A stretch of DNA of 17,186 nt. Source: SAR202 cluster bacterium. GTDB lineage: Bacteria > Chloroflexota > Dehalococcoidia > SAR202 > CAJWER01. The stretch lies in assembly GCA_030740335.1 (NCBI GenBank), contig JASLXL010000218.1, positions 1 to 17,186 of the forward strand, given 5' to 3'. Below are positions 6,603 through 14,296 of the stretch, in pieces. The first letter of the stretch is position 1; every line of letters starts with the position of its first letter. Made by a program: the position numbers and the translations under genes. Below the pieces are notes generated by a model. That model had not been told where the DNA came from and searched no databases. It saw only the letters and a program-made list of their open reading frames with translations.

Positions 6603-8216
6603 ATGAACCCCATAAACATAGGCACCATACGCCAGCTCTTCCTGGACGAGCACGTCGTCGACCGGATGGAGGACGTCCACCGTCAGTTCCACCGACCCGT
6701 TCGGCATCCGGCGAACCCCATCATTGAGTCCGACCAGAGGTGGGAGCACGGCGGCGGGGTCTATCTCTACGGTGGTACGATCATGTACGATCGAGAGGCG
6801 CGCCAATTCAAGATGTGGTATCGCGCATCTTCACCCCTGCTGAGGACCGAAGGTAGGGGATTCGACGTGGCGGAGGGTGGGTACAAGGCGTGTTATGCCG
6901 TCTCCGATGATGGCATCCACTGGCACAAACCCGACCTGGGCCTGACAGAATTTGCCGGCTCGACCTCCAACAATCTGCTTCCCCCATCGAAAGATGGCAA
7001 GGGATTTATCCGCCGTCCGAACCTGATCAAGGACTACAAGGACTCCGATCCCGGCCGCCGCTACAAGATGGTCTACATGGACAACATCGATGGCCAATGG
7101 GGCCTGTCGAAGGGTTTTTCACACGATGGCATATTGTGGGAGATGAATGTCGGGCAGTCCCATCGTTTCGAGAAGCCCATCGCCCCCAATGGGGTGTTGT
7201 TTGGATGGGACGCCGGTAACGAGGAGTTCGTCCACTACCATCGTAAGACTGGCCGAGTCCGCGCCGATGTCGACGGCAGGTTCGTGAGAACCAAGTCTGC
7301 GGTCATGCGAACCTCCAGCCCCGACTTCGAGACCTGGGGCGGGACACATGAGGTGCTCACACGTGGCGAGGATGACCCGCCCGGCTGGAGTCCCAGCCAC
7401 GGCATAGACCTGGCTGGCGTGCAGCTCACAGAGAGCCTATACATAGGCTTTGTTGACACCGTAACTTGCCACTTCGTCGATGATGTGCCAGCCGATGCCT
7501 GGGAGGGTGTTCATAGTCGGGAGTTCGGAGAGTACCGTACCGAGCTGATGGTAAGCCGCGACGGGCAGAAGTGGGACAGAGTCGCGCCGATGTGGGAGTT
7601 CATGCGTCGCGGGTTATGGGGCACATGGGACCGAGACCACGTCGGTGTCGCGAAGCCCATCGTGCACGATGACCAGATTCTGCTCTACTACCTTGGCAGC
7701 AACATCCCGCTGGCGGCTAACCTGCCCGACCATCCACAGTTCCCCATTCTGAACACGATCGTGGACGGCCAGCGTATGGGCCACGCGATCGGGCTGGCGA
7801 CGATGCGGCTGGATGGATTTGTCTCGATGGACGGCTATGATACTCCCGGGACTTTGACCACCAGACTCCTCTCATCAAACGGCGACCGCCTCGTCGTAAA
7901 CGCTCGTGTGCCGGAGCCCGCCTTCGATGCGCAGGCTCCGAGGTCCCACGGGAGCCTGCGGGCAGAGGTGCTTGACATTCGGGGCCACACAATCGAGGGC
8001 TACTCGATAGACGACTGTGACCCGTTTACGGGTGACGATCTGCGGCACATTGTCACGTGGAAAGGACGCACTGAGCTTCCACGCCTTGAAGGCAACGCCT
8101 TTGGGCTCCGATTCCACCTGAGGAATGCGGCACTCTACTCGTTTCAGATCCCGGATCGTGATCCACGACCTGAAGATGTGGAATTGGCGGAGCCCGGTAG
8201 TCGGGGCGCGCCTTAG
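6603..8216 (+). CDS. GH32/GH43-like five-bladed beta-propeller protein
   Basis: This is a 537-residue soluble protein without a signal peptide. It opens with LFLDEHVVDRMEDVHRQFHRP and HPANPII, then GGTIMYDREARQFKMWYRA, a layout I associate with glycoside-hydrolase-like propeller proteins annotated as GH32/GH43-related. Blade repeats end in Asp-box-like turns: SDDGIHWHKP (from residue 101), SHDGILWEM and SRDGQKWDRV. A C-terminal beta-sandwich-like region follows LATMRLDGFVSMDG. The substrate is unknown and I could not assign the catalytic acids. ATG 6603 is chosen because GAGGGA (6591-6596) lies 6 bases upstream; an ATG at 6558 in the same frame lacks this. The stop codon abuts that of the convergent MetE-like gene. 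Confidence 0.75.
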   Translation: MNPINIGTIRQLFLDEHVVDRMEDVHRQFHRPVRHPANPIIESDQRWEHGGGVYLYGGTIMYDREARQFKMWYRASSPLLRTEGRGFDVAEGGYKACYAVSDDGIHWHKPDLGLTEFAGSTSNNLLPPSKDGKGFIRRPNLIKDYKDSDPGRRYKMVYMDNIDGQWGLSKGFSHDGILWEMNVGQSHRFEKPIAPNGVLFGWDAGNEEFVHYHRKTGRVRADVDGRFVRTKSAVMRTSSPDFETWGGTHEVLTRGEDDPPGWSPSHGIDLAGVQLTESLYIGFVDTVTCHFVDDVPADAWEGVHSREFGEYRTELMVSRDGQKWDRVAPMWEFMRRGLWGTWDRDHVGVAKPIVHDDQILLYYLGSNIPLAANLPDHPQFPILNTIVDGQRMGHAIGLATMRLDGFVSMDGYDTPGTLTTRLLSSNGDRLVVNARVPEPAFDAQAPRSHGSLRAEVLDIRGHTIEGYSIDDCDPFTGDDLRHIVTWKGRTELPRLEGNAFGLRFHLRNAALYSFQIPDRDPRPEDVELAEPGSRGAP

Positions 8217-9296
8217 TTAGGCGTACATCTCGCGTAGGCGGCGAGCCGCCTCTGCCTCGTTCTTCAGTTTTGCGTATGCCTCATCCAGCGGGGCGTATGC
8301 CTCTTTCCCAGGTGAAAATCCGCAGTCCGGATTCAGGCTGATCCGCTCAGGATCCACGTACTTCATGGCCTCCTCGACACGGGCCACTATCTGCTTCGGG
8401 GTGTCGATTCCCGCGAACCGGCACTCAACAGACCCCAACCCGATGAGCGAGTCCTCCGGCATCTCCTTGAGGATTGCGACATCCCCGGCGGCTGGTATTG
8501 AGAACTCCATGACGTACTGGTCGACCTTGATCTTTTTCAGAGTATCAACGATGGGCTCGTAGCCGCCCTCGGCCCCCCATCCACCACGGCCCCAGTTGCG
8601 CCTGCACAGGTGCATGGCCAGTCTTATACCGTCCACCCCGTCAATCACCTCGTTGATCTTTGCTGCGGCAAGGTCCATCTCATACTGCGGATCGTCGAAC
8701 TCGGCCCGGTTCTTCGGGTCCACCAGGACACATAGGTGGGGCTCGTCAATCTGCACAACCGAGACACCTGTGTCCCGCAGTGCCACTAGCTCGTCGTGGA
8801 GGATCGGTACAAGCGCGTTGATGAATGAATCACGCGTCGGATACGCCATGGACGACCACTCCTTCTCCCACAGCCGCACCCCCAACAGATAGGGCGATGG
8901 CAGACAGACCTTGGTCATGCGGTCCGTCGCCCCCACCAGAAAGCGCGCCTCGTCGGCCACCAGCCCAGGCCTGACGACCTCCATTGGCTCGGTGATGGTG
9001 ATACCCCATCGATGCGGGCTCTCACGGTGGTCCGGCGAGAATCCACTAGCCACATCGGCGATGATGTGGGTATAGGCATGCCGACGCCACTCCCCGTCAG
9101 AGACCTGGTCCAGGCCGGCCGTTTCTTGTAGGGCGATCGCGTAGTTGACCGCGGCGTTCACCTGTGACGATCTTGAGGCGTCCGCCGACTTCTCGCCAGG
9201 GTCGTCTGGCAGCATGTCTATCACCGCCTGTGGGCGCGGCAGACTTCCGACGACCCCCGATGAGAACGGGATGTCCTTCTGGTAGGTGGCGCTCAT
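8217..9296 (-). CDS. MetE/UROD-superfamily methyl- or alkyltransferase (cobalamin-independent methionine synthase-like)
   Basis: This 359-residue protein is a single catalytic barrel, about half of full-length MetE. It starts with the typical VVGSLPRP strand (residues 15-22). The expected zinc ligands are visible: H229 and C231 in AMHLCRRN, E264 in VMEFSIP, and C325 in NPDCGFSPG. The substrate-binding motif QIDEPHL is at 182-188. Relatives include the core-type archaeal methionine synthase and epoxyalkane:coenzyme M transferase; without the MetE N-terminal domain the methyl donor and acceptor are uncertain. ATG 9296 is preferred because AAGGAG (9304-9309) lies 7 bases upstream. The frame extends 16 codons further without support. 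It follows the PfkB gene with a 75-base gap holding a hairpin. Confidence 0.85.
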   Translation of the reverse strand: MSATYQKDIPFSSGVVGSLPRPQAVIDMLPDDPGEKSADASRSSQVNAAVNYAIALQETAGLDQVSDGEWRRHAYTHIIADVASGFSPDHRESPHRWGITITEPMEVVRPGLVADEARFLVGATDRMTKVCLPSPYLLGVRLWEKEWSSMAYPTRDSFINALVPILHDELVALRDTGVSVVQIDEPHLCVLVDPKNRAEFDDPQYEMDLAAAKINEVIDGVDGIRLAMHLCRRNWGRGGWGAEGGYEPIVDTLKKIKVDQYVMEFSIPAAGDVAILKEMPEDSLIGLGSVECRFAGIDTPKQIVARVEEAMKYVDPERISLNPDCGFSPGKEAYAPLDEAYAKLKNEAEAARRLREMYA

Positions 9297-9330
9297 AGTA
9301 GAACTCCTTGTCCAGCAAATGATATCGGGT

Positions 9331-9366
9331 TCTTTCTCCCTCACGGGGAGAAGGCGAGGATGAGGG
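9331..9366. repeat. Short intergenic hairpin, possible dispersed repeat
   Basis: TTCTCCC (9334-9340) pairs with GGGAGAA (9346-9352) around the loop TCACG, and is followed by GGCGAGGATGAGGGGG. The pattern 'CTCCC-loop-GGGAG, then GATGAGGG' resembles small intergenic repeats I have seen in many bacterial genomes. Only one copy is in the window, so repeat status is inferred. It may also attenuate read-through from the PfkB gene. Confidence 0.35.
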
Positions 9367-9371
9367 GGATG

Positions 9372-10190
9372 TTACCCCGTGGCAAGCCGCTCGTCCACCT
9401 GTGCTCGCGTCGGCAGATTCGATGTTCCCTGAGCTTCCACCGCGAAGCTAGCGACACAGCTAGCGAAGGTGGCGGCCCTCACAGTATGTCCTGTCTCGAG
9501 GAGCATCAGAGCAAACGCTGCGGCAAACACGTCACCCGCTCCGGTCGGATCCACTTCTTGTGCGGCGAACGCGGGGATCGTGTGCCAGCGTCCCTTCGCG
9601 TGCAGTCTCGCGCCCTTCGATCCCTGCGTCACAACCAGGACCGGCACGATCTCGGACCATTGTGATATCTGCTCGTCGTCGACGATGTCGTCTATGGAGA
9701 CGACGGCGGCGTCGATATAGGGAAGAACGTCAAGGCCAGACCAGCCACGTGGTATCACCAGGCCCGTCGAGTCCCAGTGGCGTAACCAGCCCTGCACGCA
9801 GGCAACCACAAGCGAGTTCGGGAAAAAACGGGCGAAGGCGGCGTCAATCTCTCCCACCAGAGGGCCCAGAAGCACCGACCGAGCCCGTTGCCACTCCGTC
9901 GGTACGTCAGAGGGAGACAGGGGCTTTGCAACGCCCTCAATGTGCTGGGTGCGCCCACCGGATCCGTAGTCGTTGCGAAACGCCGTACTGGTGAGAGCAG
10001 CGACCACGTGGGTGTCCACGTCTGGCAGGGGGCTTAGCAGGTCTGGGCCGGTGCTTGTCACGATGGCAGGTACGTTGCCAAGTGCACGAACGGCCAGGGC
10101 GCCATAGGTAACGGTGCCACCCGTGGTGAACCCGGCTTCAAGCCGGTCGCGAGTCACATGGCCTATGGCTAGGAGGTCTATGGGAGCCAA
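9372..10190 (-). CDS. PfkB/ribokinase-family carbohydrate kinase
   Basis: This 272-residue protein is somewhat short for the family (about 300). The N-terminal substrate-binding strand is LLAIGHVTRD with GGTVTYGALAVRALG (residues 24-38) after it. The C-terminal signature DPTGAGDVFAAAF contains the anion hole and the catalytic Asp (GAGD). The enzyme should phosphorylate a sugar, nucleoside or related alcohol with ATP; the substrate is not readable from sequence. The start must be TTG 10190: an in-frame TGA lies at 10200-10202, and the only nearby Shine-Dalgarno-like sequence is a weak GAG. It begins 30 bases after jag and is probably co-transcribed with it. Confidence 0.88.
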   Translation of the reverse strand: MAPIDLLAIGHVTRDRLEAGFTTGGTVTYGALAVRALGNVPAIVTSTGPDLLSPLPDVDTHVVAALTSTAFRNDYGSGGRTQHIEGVAKPLSPSDVPTEWQRARSVLLGPLVGEIDAAFARFFPNSLVVACVQGWLRHWDSTGLVIPRGWSGLDVLPYIDAAVVSIDDIVDDEQISQWSEIVPVLVVTQGSKGARLHAKGRWHTIPAFAAQEVDPTGAGDVFAAAFALMLLETGHTVRAATFASCVASFAVEAQGTSNLPTRAQVDERLATG

Positions 10191-10220
10191 CGGAGGCTCT
10201 CAATCATGAGCGGACCGCCG

Positions 10221-10859
10221 CTAGTCGATGGGTTCGATTACTACGCGCCGTCCGTCATCCACGCCATCGCTGACGGTATTGACGTCGGGATCGTCCGCCA
10301 GCGCCATATGTACGATACGGCGCTCGTTCGGGGGCATCGGCTCCAGTGTGATTTCCCGCCCGCTGGATGCGACACGGCGCGCGTTTCGCTGAGCGAGGCT
10401 GCGTAGAGTCTCGTAGCGACGCTCCTGGTAACCAGACACGTCTACAAACAGGTTAACCCTGTATCCCAGCCTTCTACTCGCGATGAAGCTTACCAGAAAC
10501 TGGAGGGCTCGCAGGGTCTCGCCTCTGCGCCCGATGAGCAGGCCGGAGTCGTCGCCGTCGACATCGAAGACAGGTCCACCGACGTCCTCTCGCTCCGCGT
10601 GGACGAGGGTAATTGTGGCGGACACATCCATTAGCGAGATCAGGCTCTGCAAAATGTCGGTGGTGGCCACAACCGCGTCGGGCGGCTTGTCGAGGACCGT
10701 AACTCGGACCTTCGCGGGCTCTCCGCCGATCCCGAGAATTCCGGCCTTGCCCTTGCTAACGACGTCTATTTCGACGTCTGGACGCTCGACGTCGAGCTCC
10801 TTTAGAGCGATCTCGATTGCCTCTTCGGGGGTTTTCGCTGTGGTCTCGATCATCCTCAT
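10221..10859 (-). CDS. jag: RNA-binding protein Jag/KhpB
   Basis: The 212-residue protein has the three domains of Jag: an N-terminal Jag-N domain (IETTAKTPEEAIEIAL to EPAKVRV, about residues 3-52), a KH-II domain with the loop LLIGRRGETLRALQF, and an R3H domain ending RNARRVASSGREI...NERRIVH. Jag/KhpB binds RNA and affects cell division and envelope growth in Gram-positive bacteria, often encoded beside yidC as here. ATG 10859 is the best start, with an AGGAGG Shine-Dalgarno (10869-10874) 9 bases upstream; ATG 10853 is possible. The first 104 bases lie inside the end of yidC in another frame, so translation is probably coupled. Confidence 0.93.
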   Translation of the reverse strand: MRMIETTAKTPEEAIEIALKELDVERPDVEIDVVSKGKAGILGIGGEPAKVRVTVLDKPPDAVVATTDILQSLISLMDVSATITLVHAEREDVGGPVFDVDGDDSGLLIGRRGETLRALQFLVSFIASRRLGYRVNLFVDVSGYQERRYETLRSLAQRNARRVASSGREITLEPMPPNERRIVHMALADDPDVNTVSDGVDDGRRVVIEPID

Positions 10860-11703
10860 CTGGCTCTTCCTCCTGGGATGGACTGGACAACGCAGGCGCA
10901 GGCGCCGGTCCGCCGTCGGTCGCATCGGGCCCCGTCGGGGTCCGTCCGAAGTCGAGAAGGGTAGTGATAGGCTCCCAGCCTGTTATAAACCCCTGGATCA
11001 CTATACCCACGACGTTGGATACAATCCAGTAGAGGGCCAGGCCACTCTCGAAATTCAATGTGAAGAAGCCGAACATCAGGGGCATCATCCACAGCATCAT
11101 CCTGTTGGTGGATGCTTGCTGCTGGTTGATGGACGGCATGGTCGTCATCTTTTGCATCACCCACATCGACGCTCCCACCAGAACGGGGAGCAGGATGTTG
11201 AACGGCGCAGGATTTTTGCTTGAGAACTCGGCTAGGTTCATTGACAGGAACTGGCCATTCAGCGGCACAACCTGATGAACCTGGGGCAACCAGGAATAGA
11301 GATGCGCCGACAGGTCTGCCAGCCGCTCCGGGGTAGACGGGAGAGTGCCACGCAGCGCCCAAAATAGGCCGAAGAAGATTGGCATCTGCAACACGAGGGG
11401 GCCGATACATCCTATCGGGTTGACGCCGTGCTCCTTGTAGAGCTTCATGGTCTCTTGCGATAGTCGCGGTCGATCGCCTTTGTACTTCTCCTGGATCTCC
11501 TTCATCTTCGGCTGCAACGCCGACATCGCCTTCATAGATCGGCTCTGCTTCACCGACAGCGGGAACATCGCCCCGCGAACCAGAACGGTGAATACGATGA
11601 TGGCCAGACCGAAATTGGAAAAGAACACCCAGTACAATAGCACCAGGCTGTTGATCATCGGCCTGATGATCATACCGTTCCATATTTCGCCTATCAACTC
11701 CAA
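10756..11703 (-). CDS. yidC: Membrane protein insertase YidC, with basic C-terminal tail
   Basis: This 315-residue protein is of the short YidC/Oxa1/SpoIIIJ type, lacking the large periplasmic domain of proteobacterial YidC. Hydrophobic segments lie near residues 15-45, 98-117, 168-185, 204-219 and 221-242. The cytoplasmic hairpin SVKQSRSMKAMSALQPKMKEIQEKY follows the first, and R43 (LVRGAMFP) is in the position of the conserved hydrophilic-groove Arg. It inserts small membrane proteins, alone or with SecYEG. The tail passes through an acidic stretch (EEEPDEDD) and ends RDRSKGARRRASRRRNRRR, with 12 of 19 residues basic, resembling ribosome-binding tails of some YidC/Oxa1 proteins. The start is TTG 11703 with a weak Shine-Dalgarno; ATG 11673 is an alternative. 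The tail overlaps jag by 104 bases. Confidence 0.94.
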   Translation of the reverse strand: MELIGEIWNGMIIRPMINSLVLLYWVFFSNFGLAIIVFTVLVRGAMFPLSVKQSRSMKAMSALQPKMKEIQEKYKGDRPRLSQETMKLYKEHGVNPIGCIGPLVLQMPIFFGLFWALRGTLPSTPERLADLSAHLYSWLPQVHQVVPLNGQFLSMNLAEFSSKNPAPFNILLPVLVGASMWVMQKMTTMPSINQQQASTNRMMLWMMPLMFGFFTLNFESGLALYWIVSNVVGIVIQGFITGWEPITTLLDFGRTPTGPDATDGGPAPAPALSSPSQEEEPDEDDRDHSENPRRGNRDRSKGARRRASRRRNRRR

Positions 11704-11767
11704 ATCTGTCTTCTTTCTTGTACTAGCACCGCGTCGGCCACTGAACGGGCTAGGCGGTCGGTCCCGG

Positions 11768-12979
11768 CTAGCATACCTTTGTCGAGTCCATTGGAACCGG
11801 TATATCGGAGTCGGTGAAGTGGACCCAGGTCTCGTCCGGATTGCCGTTGCTCTTGATGTTCAGGGCGCGTATGGAGTGGTCGTCCCCGGCGACGTAGATT
11901 GTGTTTCTGCTCACCGTCAACGACGCTCGGAGATCTTCCCCGATGTTGCACGGTCGCTCGTCCTGGCCGCCGGCCAGTCTCACCAGCCTGACGCGTCCGT
12001 CCATGGAGGTCGATGCCAGCCGGTCGCCCACCACCGCGGGTGATCCGATGACCGGGCCATCGGATTCCACAGTCCACATGAGGTTTCCAGACTGGGAGTC
12101 AAGCGCGTAAACATTGCCGTCAAGGGAGGGAGCGTAGATAGTGCCCTCATGATAAATGGCCCCGCCCCAGTACCACTTGTTGGCGCCGTCGAACCTCCAG
12201 ACAGCTTGCCCGGTCGCCGCGTCGAGGGCGTAGAACACACTGTTGAAGGACCCCACGTACACTTTGCCGTCGGCGGCCACAGGCTTCGCAGTGATTGCAC
12301 CTTCGGCTGGGAATCGCCAGACTTCGTTGCCGCTGGTCACGGTCACCGCGTAGATGTTGTGGTCCAACGAACCGAAGTAGGCAATACCGTTTGCCACAGT
12401 TGCAGTCGTCCAAATGCCGTTGTCAGCGCTGAAGGTCCACTCCAGTGACCCCGACTCGGCATCATATGCGTACATCTTGCCGTCCGACGATCCGATCAGC
12501 ACCATACCGTCGGCGACGGCTGGGCCTCCAACGATCTCATTCTTATCGGATTGCCCCACCGTGGTGTCCCATATCTCTTCGCCGTTCAGCGTCAGGGCAT
12601 ACAGCATGCCGCCATAGCCAGCGAAGTAGACAGCGTCTTCCGAGATCGCTGGGGCGCCATATATCGCCCGTCCATCCTCATCCTCACCCCGTAGACGAAG
12701 CCGGAAGCTCCAGAGTATCTCACCGGTCGCTGTATCCAAAGCGCGGAAGTCCCCGTCCTGGGTGCCTATAAATAGCGTGCTGTTCTTGACCACGCCCGAG
12801 GGCCAGCCCTGTGCGTCCCCGACTCGGGCGCAGCCAACAAGAACTAACAGCGACAGCACCAGCAGTGCCATTGCCGGGAAAAGCCTATTTCGATTTGAAG
12901 AGCCTATCGTTCGCCTCTCAGTGGCCTCATAGAGGGAATCGTGGCCGTCCGCAACTTGGGGAAGACATGATGAGTCCAT
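11768..12979 (-). CDS. PQQ-repeat (BamB-like) beta-propeller lipoprotein
   Basis: This 403-residue protein carries about seven PQQ-like blades, each with a 'VYxGSxDGxxYALDAxTGxxxW' pattern. Examples are GTQDGDFRALDTATGEILW, GSSDGKMYAYDAESGSLEW and GSFNSVFYALDAATGQAVW. A hydrophobic stretch ends in the lipobox LVGC (C50), so it is predicted to be a lipoprotein on the outer face of the membrane. The propeller may be a protein-binding scaffold like BamB; no catalytic site is evident. ATG 12979 has no Shine-Dalgarno and gives an unusually long 36-residue N-region. An ATA at 12907, 6 bases after GAGAGG (12914-12919), would give a textbook 25-residue signal peptide, but that is speculative. It sits between yidD and yidC, an unusual place. 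Confidence 0.88.
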   Translation of the reverse strand: MDSSCLPQVADGHDSLYEATERRTIGSSNRNRLFPAMALLVLSLLVLVGCARVGDAQGWPSGVVKNSTLFIGTQDGDFRALDTATGEILWSFRLRLRGEDEDGRAIYGAPAISEDAVYFAGYGGMLYALTLNGEEIWDTTVGQSDKNEIVGGPAVADGMVLIGSSDGKMYAYDAESGSLEWTFSADNGIWTTATVANGIAYFGSLDHNIYAVTVTSGNEVWRFPAEGAITAKPVAADGKVYVGSFNSVFYALDAATGQAVWRFDGANKWYWGGAIYHEGTIYAPSLDGNVYALDSQSGNLMWTVESDGPVIGSPAVVGDRLASTSMDGRVRLVRLAGGQDERPCNIGEDLRASLTVSRNTIYVAGDDHSIRALNIKSNGNPDETWVHFTDSDIPVPMDSTKVC

Positions 12980-12991
12980 GAACAGTGGTGG

Positions 12992-13204
12992 CTAAGGGAC
13001 GGGATCGTGTCCCCGTGTTCCCAGTGGACGGCATCGGCTCAGCCTTCCCAAGCTGAGCCACGTTCCTCTGGTCACGCCGTGCCTGGTAATCGCCTCGTAG
13101 GTATAGTTTGAACATGTTGGTGTGTGCCTGCAATAACCTCGTAGATATGGCGACACACTCATCTGGTAAATCCGAATGGCCCCGAGGGCCAGTCTTCGTA
13201 TCAT
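12992..13204 (-). CDS. yidD: Membrane protein insertion efficiency factor YidD
   Basis: This 70-residue protein matches YidD throughout: IRIYQMSVSPYL, then the cysteine motif CRHTPTCSNYTYEAI with RHGVTRGT, and the terminal LSRCRPLGTRGHDPVP. YidD is a small amphipathic membrane-associated protein that assists YidC-dependent insertion. ATG 13204 overlaps the rnpA stop as ATGA, a 4-base overlap indicating translational coupling. The frame extends upstream without homology. The normal YidC partner is displaced by the PQQ lipoprotein gene. Confidence 0.93.
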   Translation of the reverse strand: MIRRLALGAIRIYQMSVSPYLRGYCRHTPTCSNYTYEAITRHGVTRGTWLSLGRLSRCRPLGTRGHDPVP

Positions 13205-13566
13205 CCCGCAGGCCTGTGGGACGAACGCTCTTGCGTAATATTCGTGATCCCCGCCCGCTCGGACAGCTTTTCCACCGACCTGCACAGGCCATCGAAATCG
13301 GCTGACGCCGCGCCACGGCGGGCCACAAGTACTATGTCAAAGCCCTCGCGAAGTGGGATTCTAAGCACGGCTTCCCTCAATCTTCGCTTTAACCTGTTCC
13401 GAGCAACTGAGTTCCCGTTTCGTTTCCCTACCGAGAAGCCGACTCGGCTGAAGTCGAGGGAATTGCGGCTCGCCCCGAGTACCAATAGCCCATCCGACCA
13501 ACCCCGGCCTCGCGACCTTACGGTCGCGAAGTCCTTAGTGTTGGTAAGACGGTTCTCCTTACCCAT
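13201..13566 (-). CDS. rnpA: Ribonuclease P protein component
   Basis: RnpA binds the RNase P RNA and helps process pre-tRNA 5' ends. The 121-residue protein begins MGKENRLTNTKDFATV, typical of the family, and contains the strongly conserved RNR signature ARNRLKRRLREA plus VGFSVGKRNGNSV. GTG 13581, five codons upstream with CGGAG before it, is an alternative start. The C-terminus overlaps yidD by 4 bases. It follows rpmH after 52 bases, the usual order rpmH-rnpA-yidD. Confidence 0.95.
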   Translation of the reverse strand: MGKENRLTNTKDFATVRSRGRGWSDGLLVLGASRNSLDFSRVGFSVGKRNGNSVARNRLKRRLREAVLRIPLREGFDIVLVARRGAASADFDGLCRSVEKLSERAGITNITQERSSHRPAG

Positions 13567-13618
13567 TTGATGGCTCGCCACATGGCTCCGGCCTGGAGGG
13601 TTCGAGGTGCAACAGGGG

Positions 13619-13756
13619 TTAGACGGTCAGCCGCGACCGCCCTTTGAACATGCGCCGCTTCAAGATCTTGCGTCCGCCGCGGCTAAACATCCGGGATCTG
13701 AATCCGTGAACCCGAGCCCGGTGTCGTTTTTTTGGTTGGAATGTTCGTTTTGGCAT
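13619..13756 (-). CDS. rpmH: Large ribosomal subunit protein bL34
   Basis: This is a 45-residue, highly basic protein. It begins [19 protein letters not shown], followed by [21 protein letters not shown], matching bL34 from end to end. ATG 13756 has AAGGA 5 bases upstream. It is the first gene of the cluster running down to the MetE-like gene. A near-consensus promoter lies just upstream, leaving a leader of about 15 bases. dnaA, often divergent from rpmH, is not here. Confidence 0.96.
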   Translation of the reverse strand: MPKRTFQPKKRHRARVHGFRSRMFSRGGRKILKRRMFKGRSRLTV

Positions 13757-13777
13757 GATGTTCCTTACAGACATACA

Positions 13778-13807
13778 ATTATACTCGCCAGCAGAAACGA
13801 GTGTCAA
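13778..13807 (-). promoter_or_regulatory. Near-consensus sigma-70 promoter for the rpmH cluster
   Basis: On the minus strand TTGACA (13802-13807) and TATAAT (13778-13783) are both exact consensus hexamers with an 18-base spacer. The expected start is near 13771, about 15 bases before rpmH. It is probably the main promoter for rpmH-rnpA-yidD and possibly the downstream genes. Confidence 0.85.
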
Positions 13808-13894
13808 TTTGCGGAAAGGGTCCAATGGATGCCGGCGAAGAGGCACAGCCGCTTGCAATGAGCAATCCAATATTCATAGGGAGTGAATAAAGCA

Positions 13895-14251
13895 ATGGCA
13901 TCTAGTTTGATGGAGCGTATTGCACTGGGCCCCGTCATTACTGATGGCGCTTATTTCCTCTAACTGGAGCGCCGCTGCCTAGGGAGCTATGCCACCGGAG
14001 TGCCCGATGCCGTTCTGCGCAATCCGGAAGGTGTGCTGGAGCTACATCGGGAGTACGCTTCGGCTGGCTTCGAGGTCATCCTCTCTATGGGTTGGGGAGT
14101 TCAGTCGACGGACGTGCCCCGGGAGAGGGAGCACAACCGTACTGCGGTCGAACTCGCTCGAGAGGCCGCCGGGCCTGAGTGTCTGGTCGCGGGGAACATA
14201 AGCGGCTTCGGAATTTCTCGTGGTCTCGACAGATATTGGGAACCTCGATGA
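13895..14251 (+). pseudogene. Homocysteine S-methyltransferase-family gene, truncated with an internal stop
   Basis: From ATG 13895 the frame reads MASSLMERIALGPVITDGAYFL, hits TAA at 13961-13963, and then continues in the same frame as LERRCLGSYATGVPDAVL. Family relatives normally have Glu or a similar residue at the stop position (GAYxxELERRG). Further recognisable blocks are LHREYASAGFEVILSMGWGV, NRTAVELAREAAG and CLVAGNISG (near 14185-14210). The homology then ends and the frame stops at 14251, long before the zinc-binding cysteine motifs. The product, if any, would be inactive. No continuation is evident downstream in other frames. Its former role would be methyl transfer to homocysteine or a related thiol. 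Confidence 0.75.
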
Positions 14252-14296
14252 GGAGCCCGAGACCTACCCGTAGACTGGTTGGTTTGCACGGGTTCT

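Noticed and set aside
10483..11683. Long open frames on both strands within yidC/jag
   Set aside because: They are shadows of yidC and jag, both of which match known families along their full length.
13757..13894. Replication origin beside rpmH
   Set aside because: No dnaA gene and no DnaA-box cluster (TTATCCACA-like) is visible; the region holds only the rpmH promoter and the start of the HMT-like remnant.
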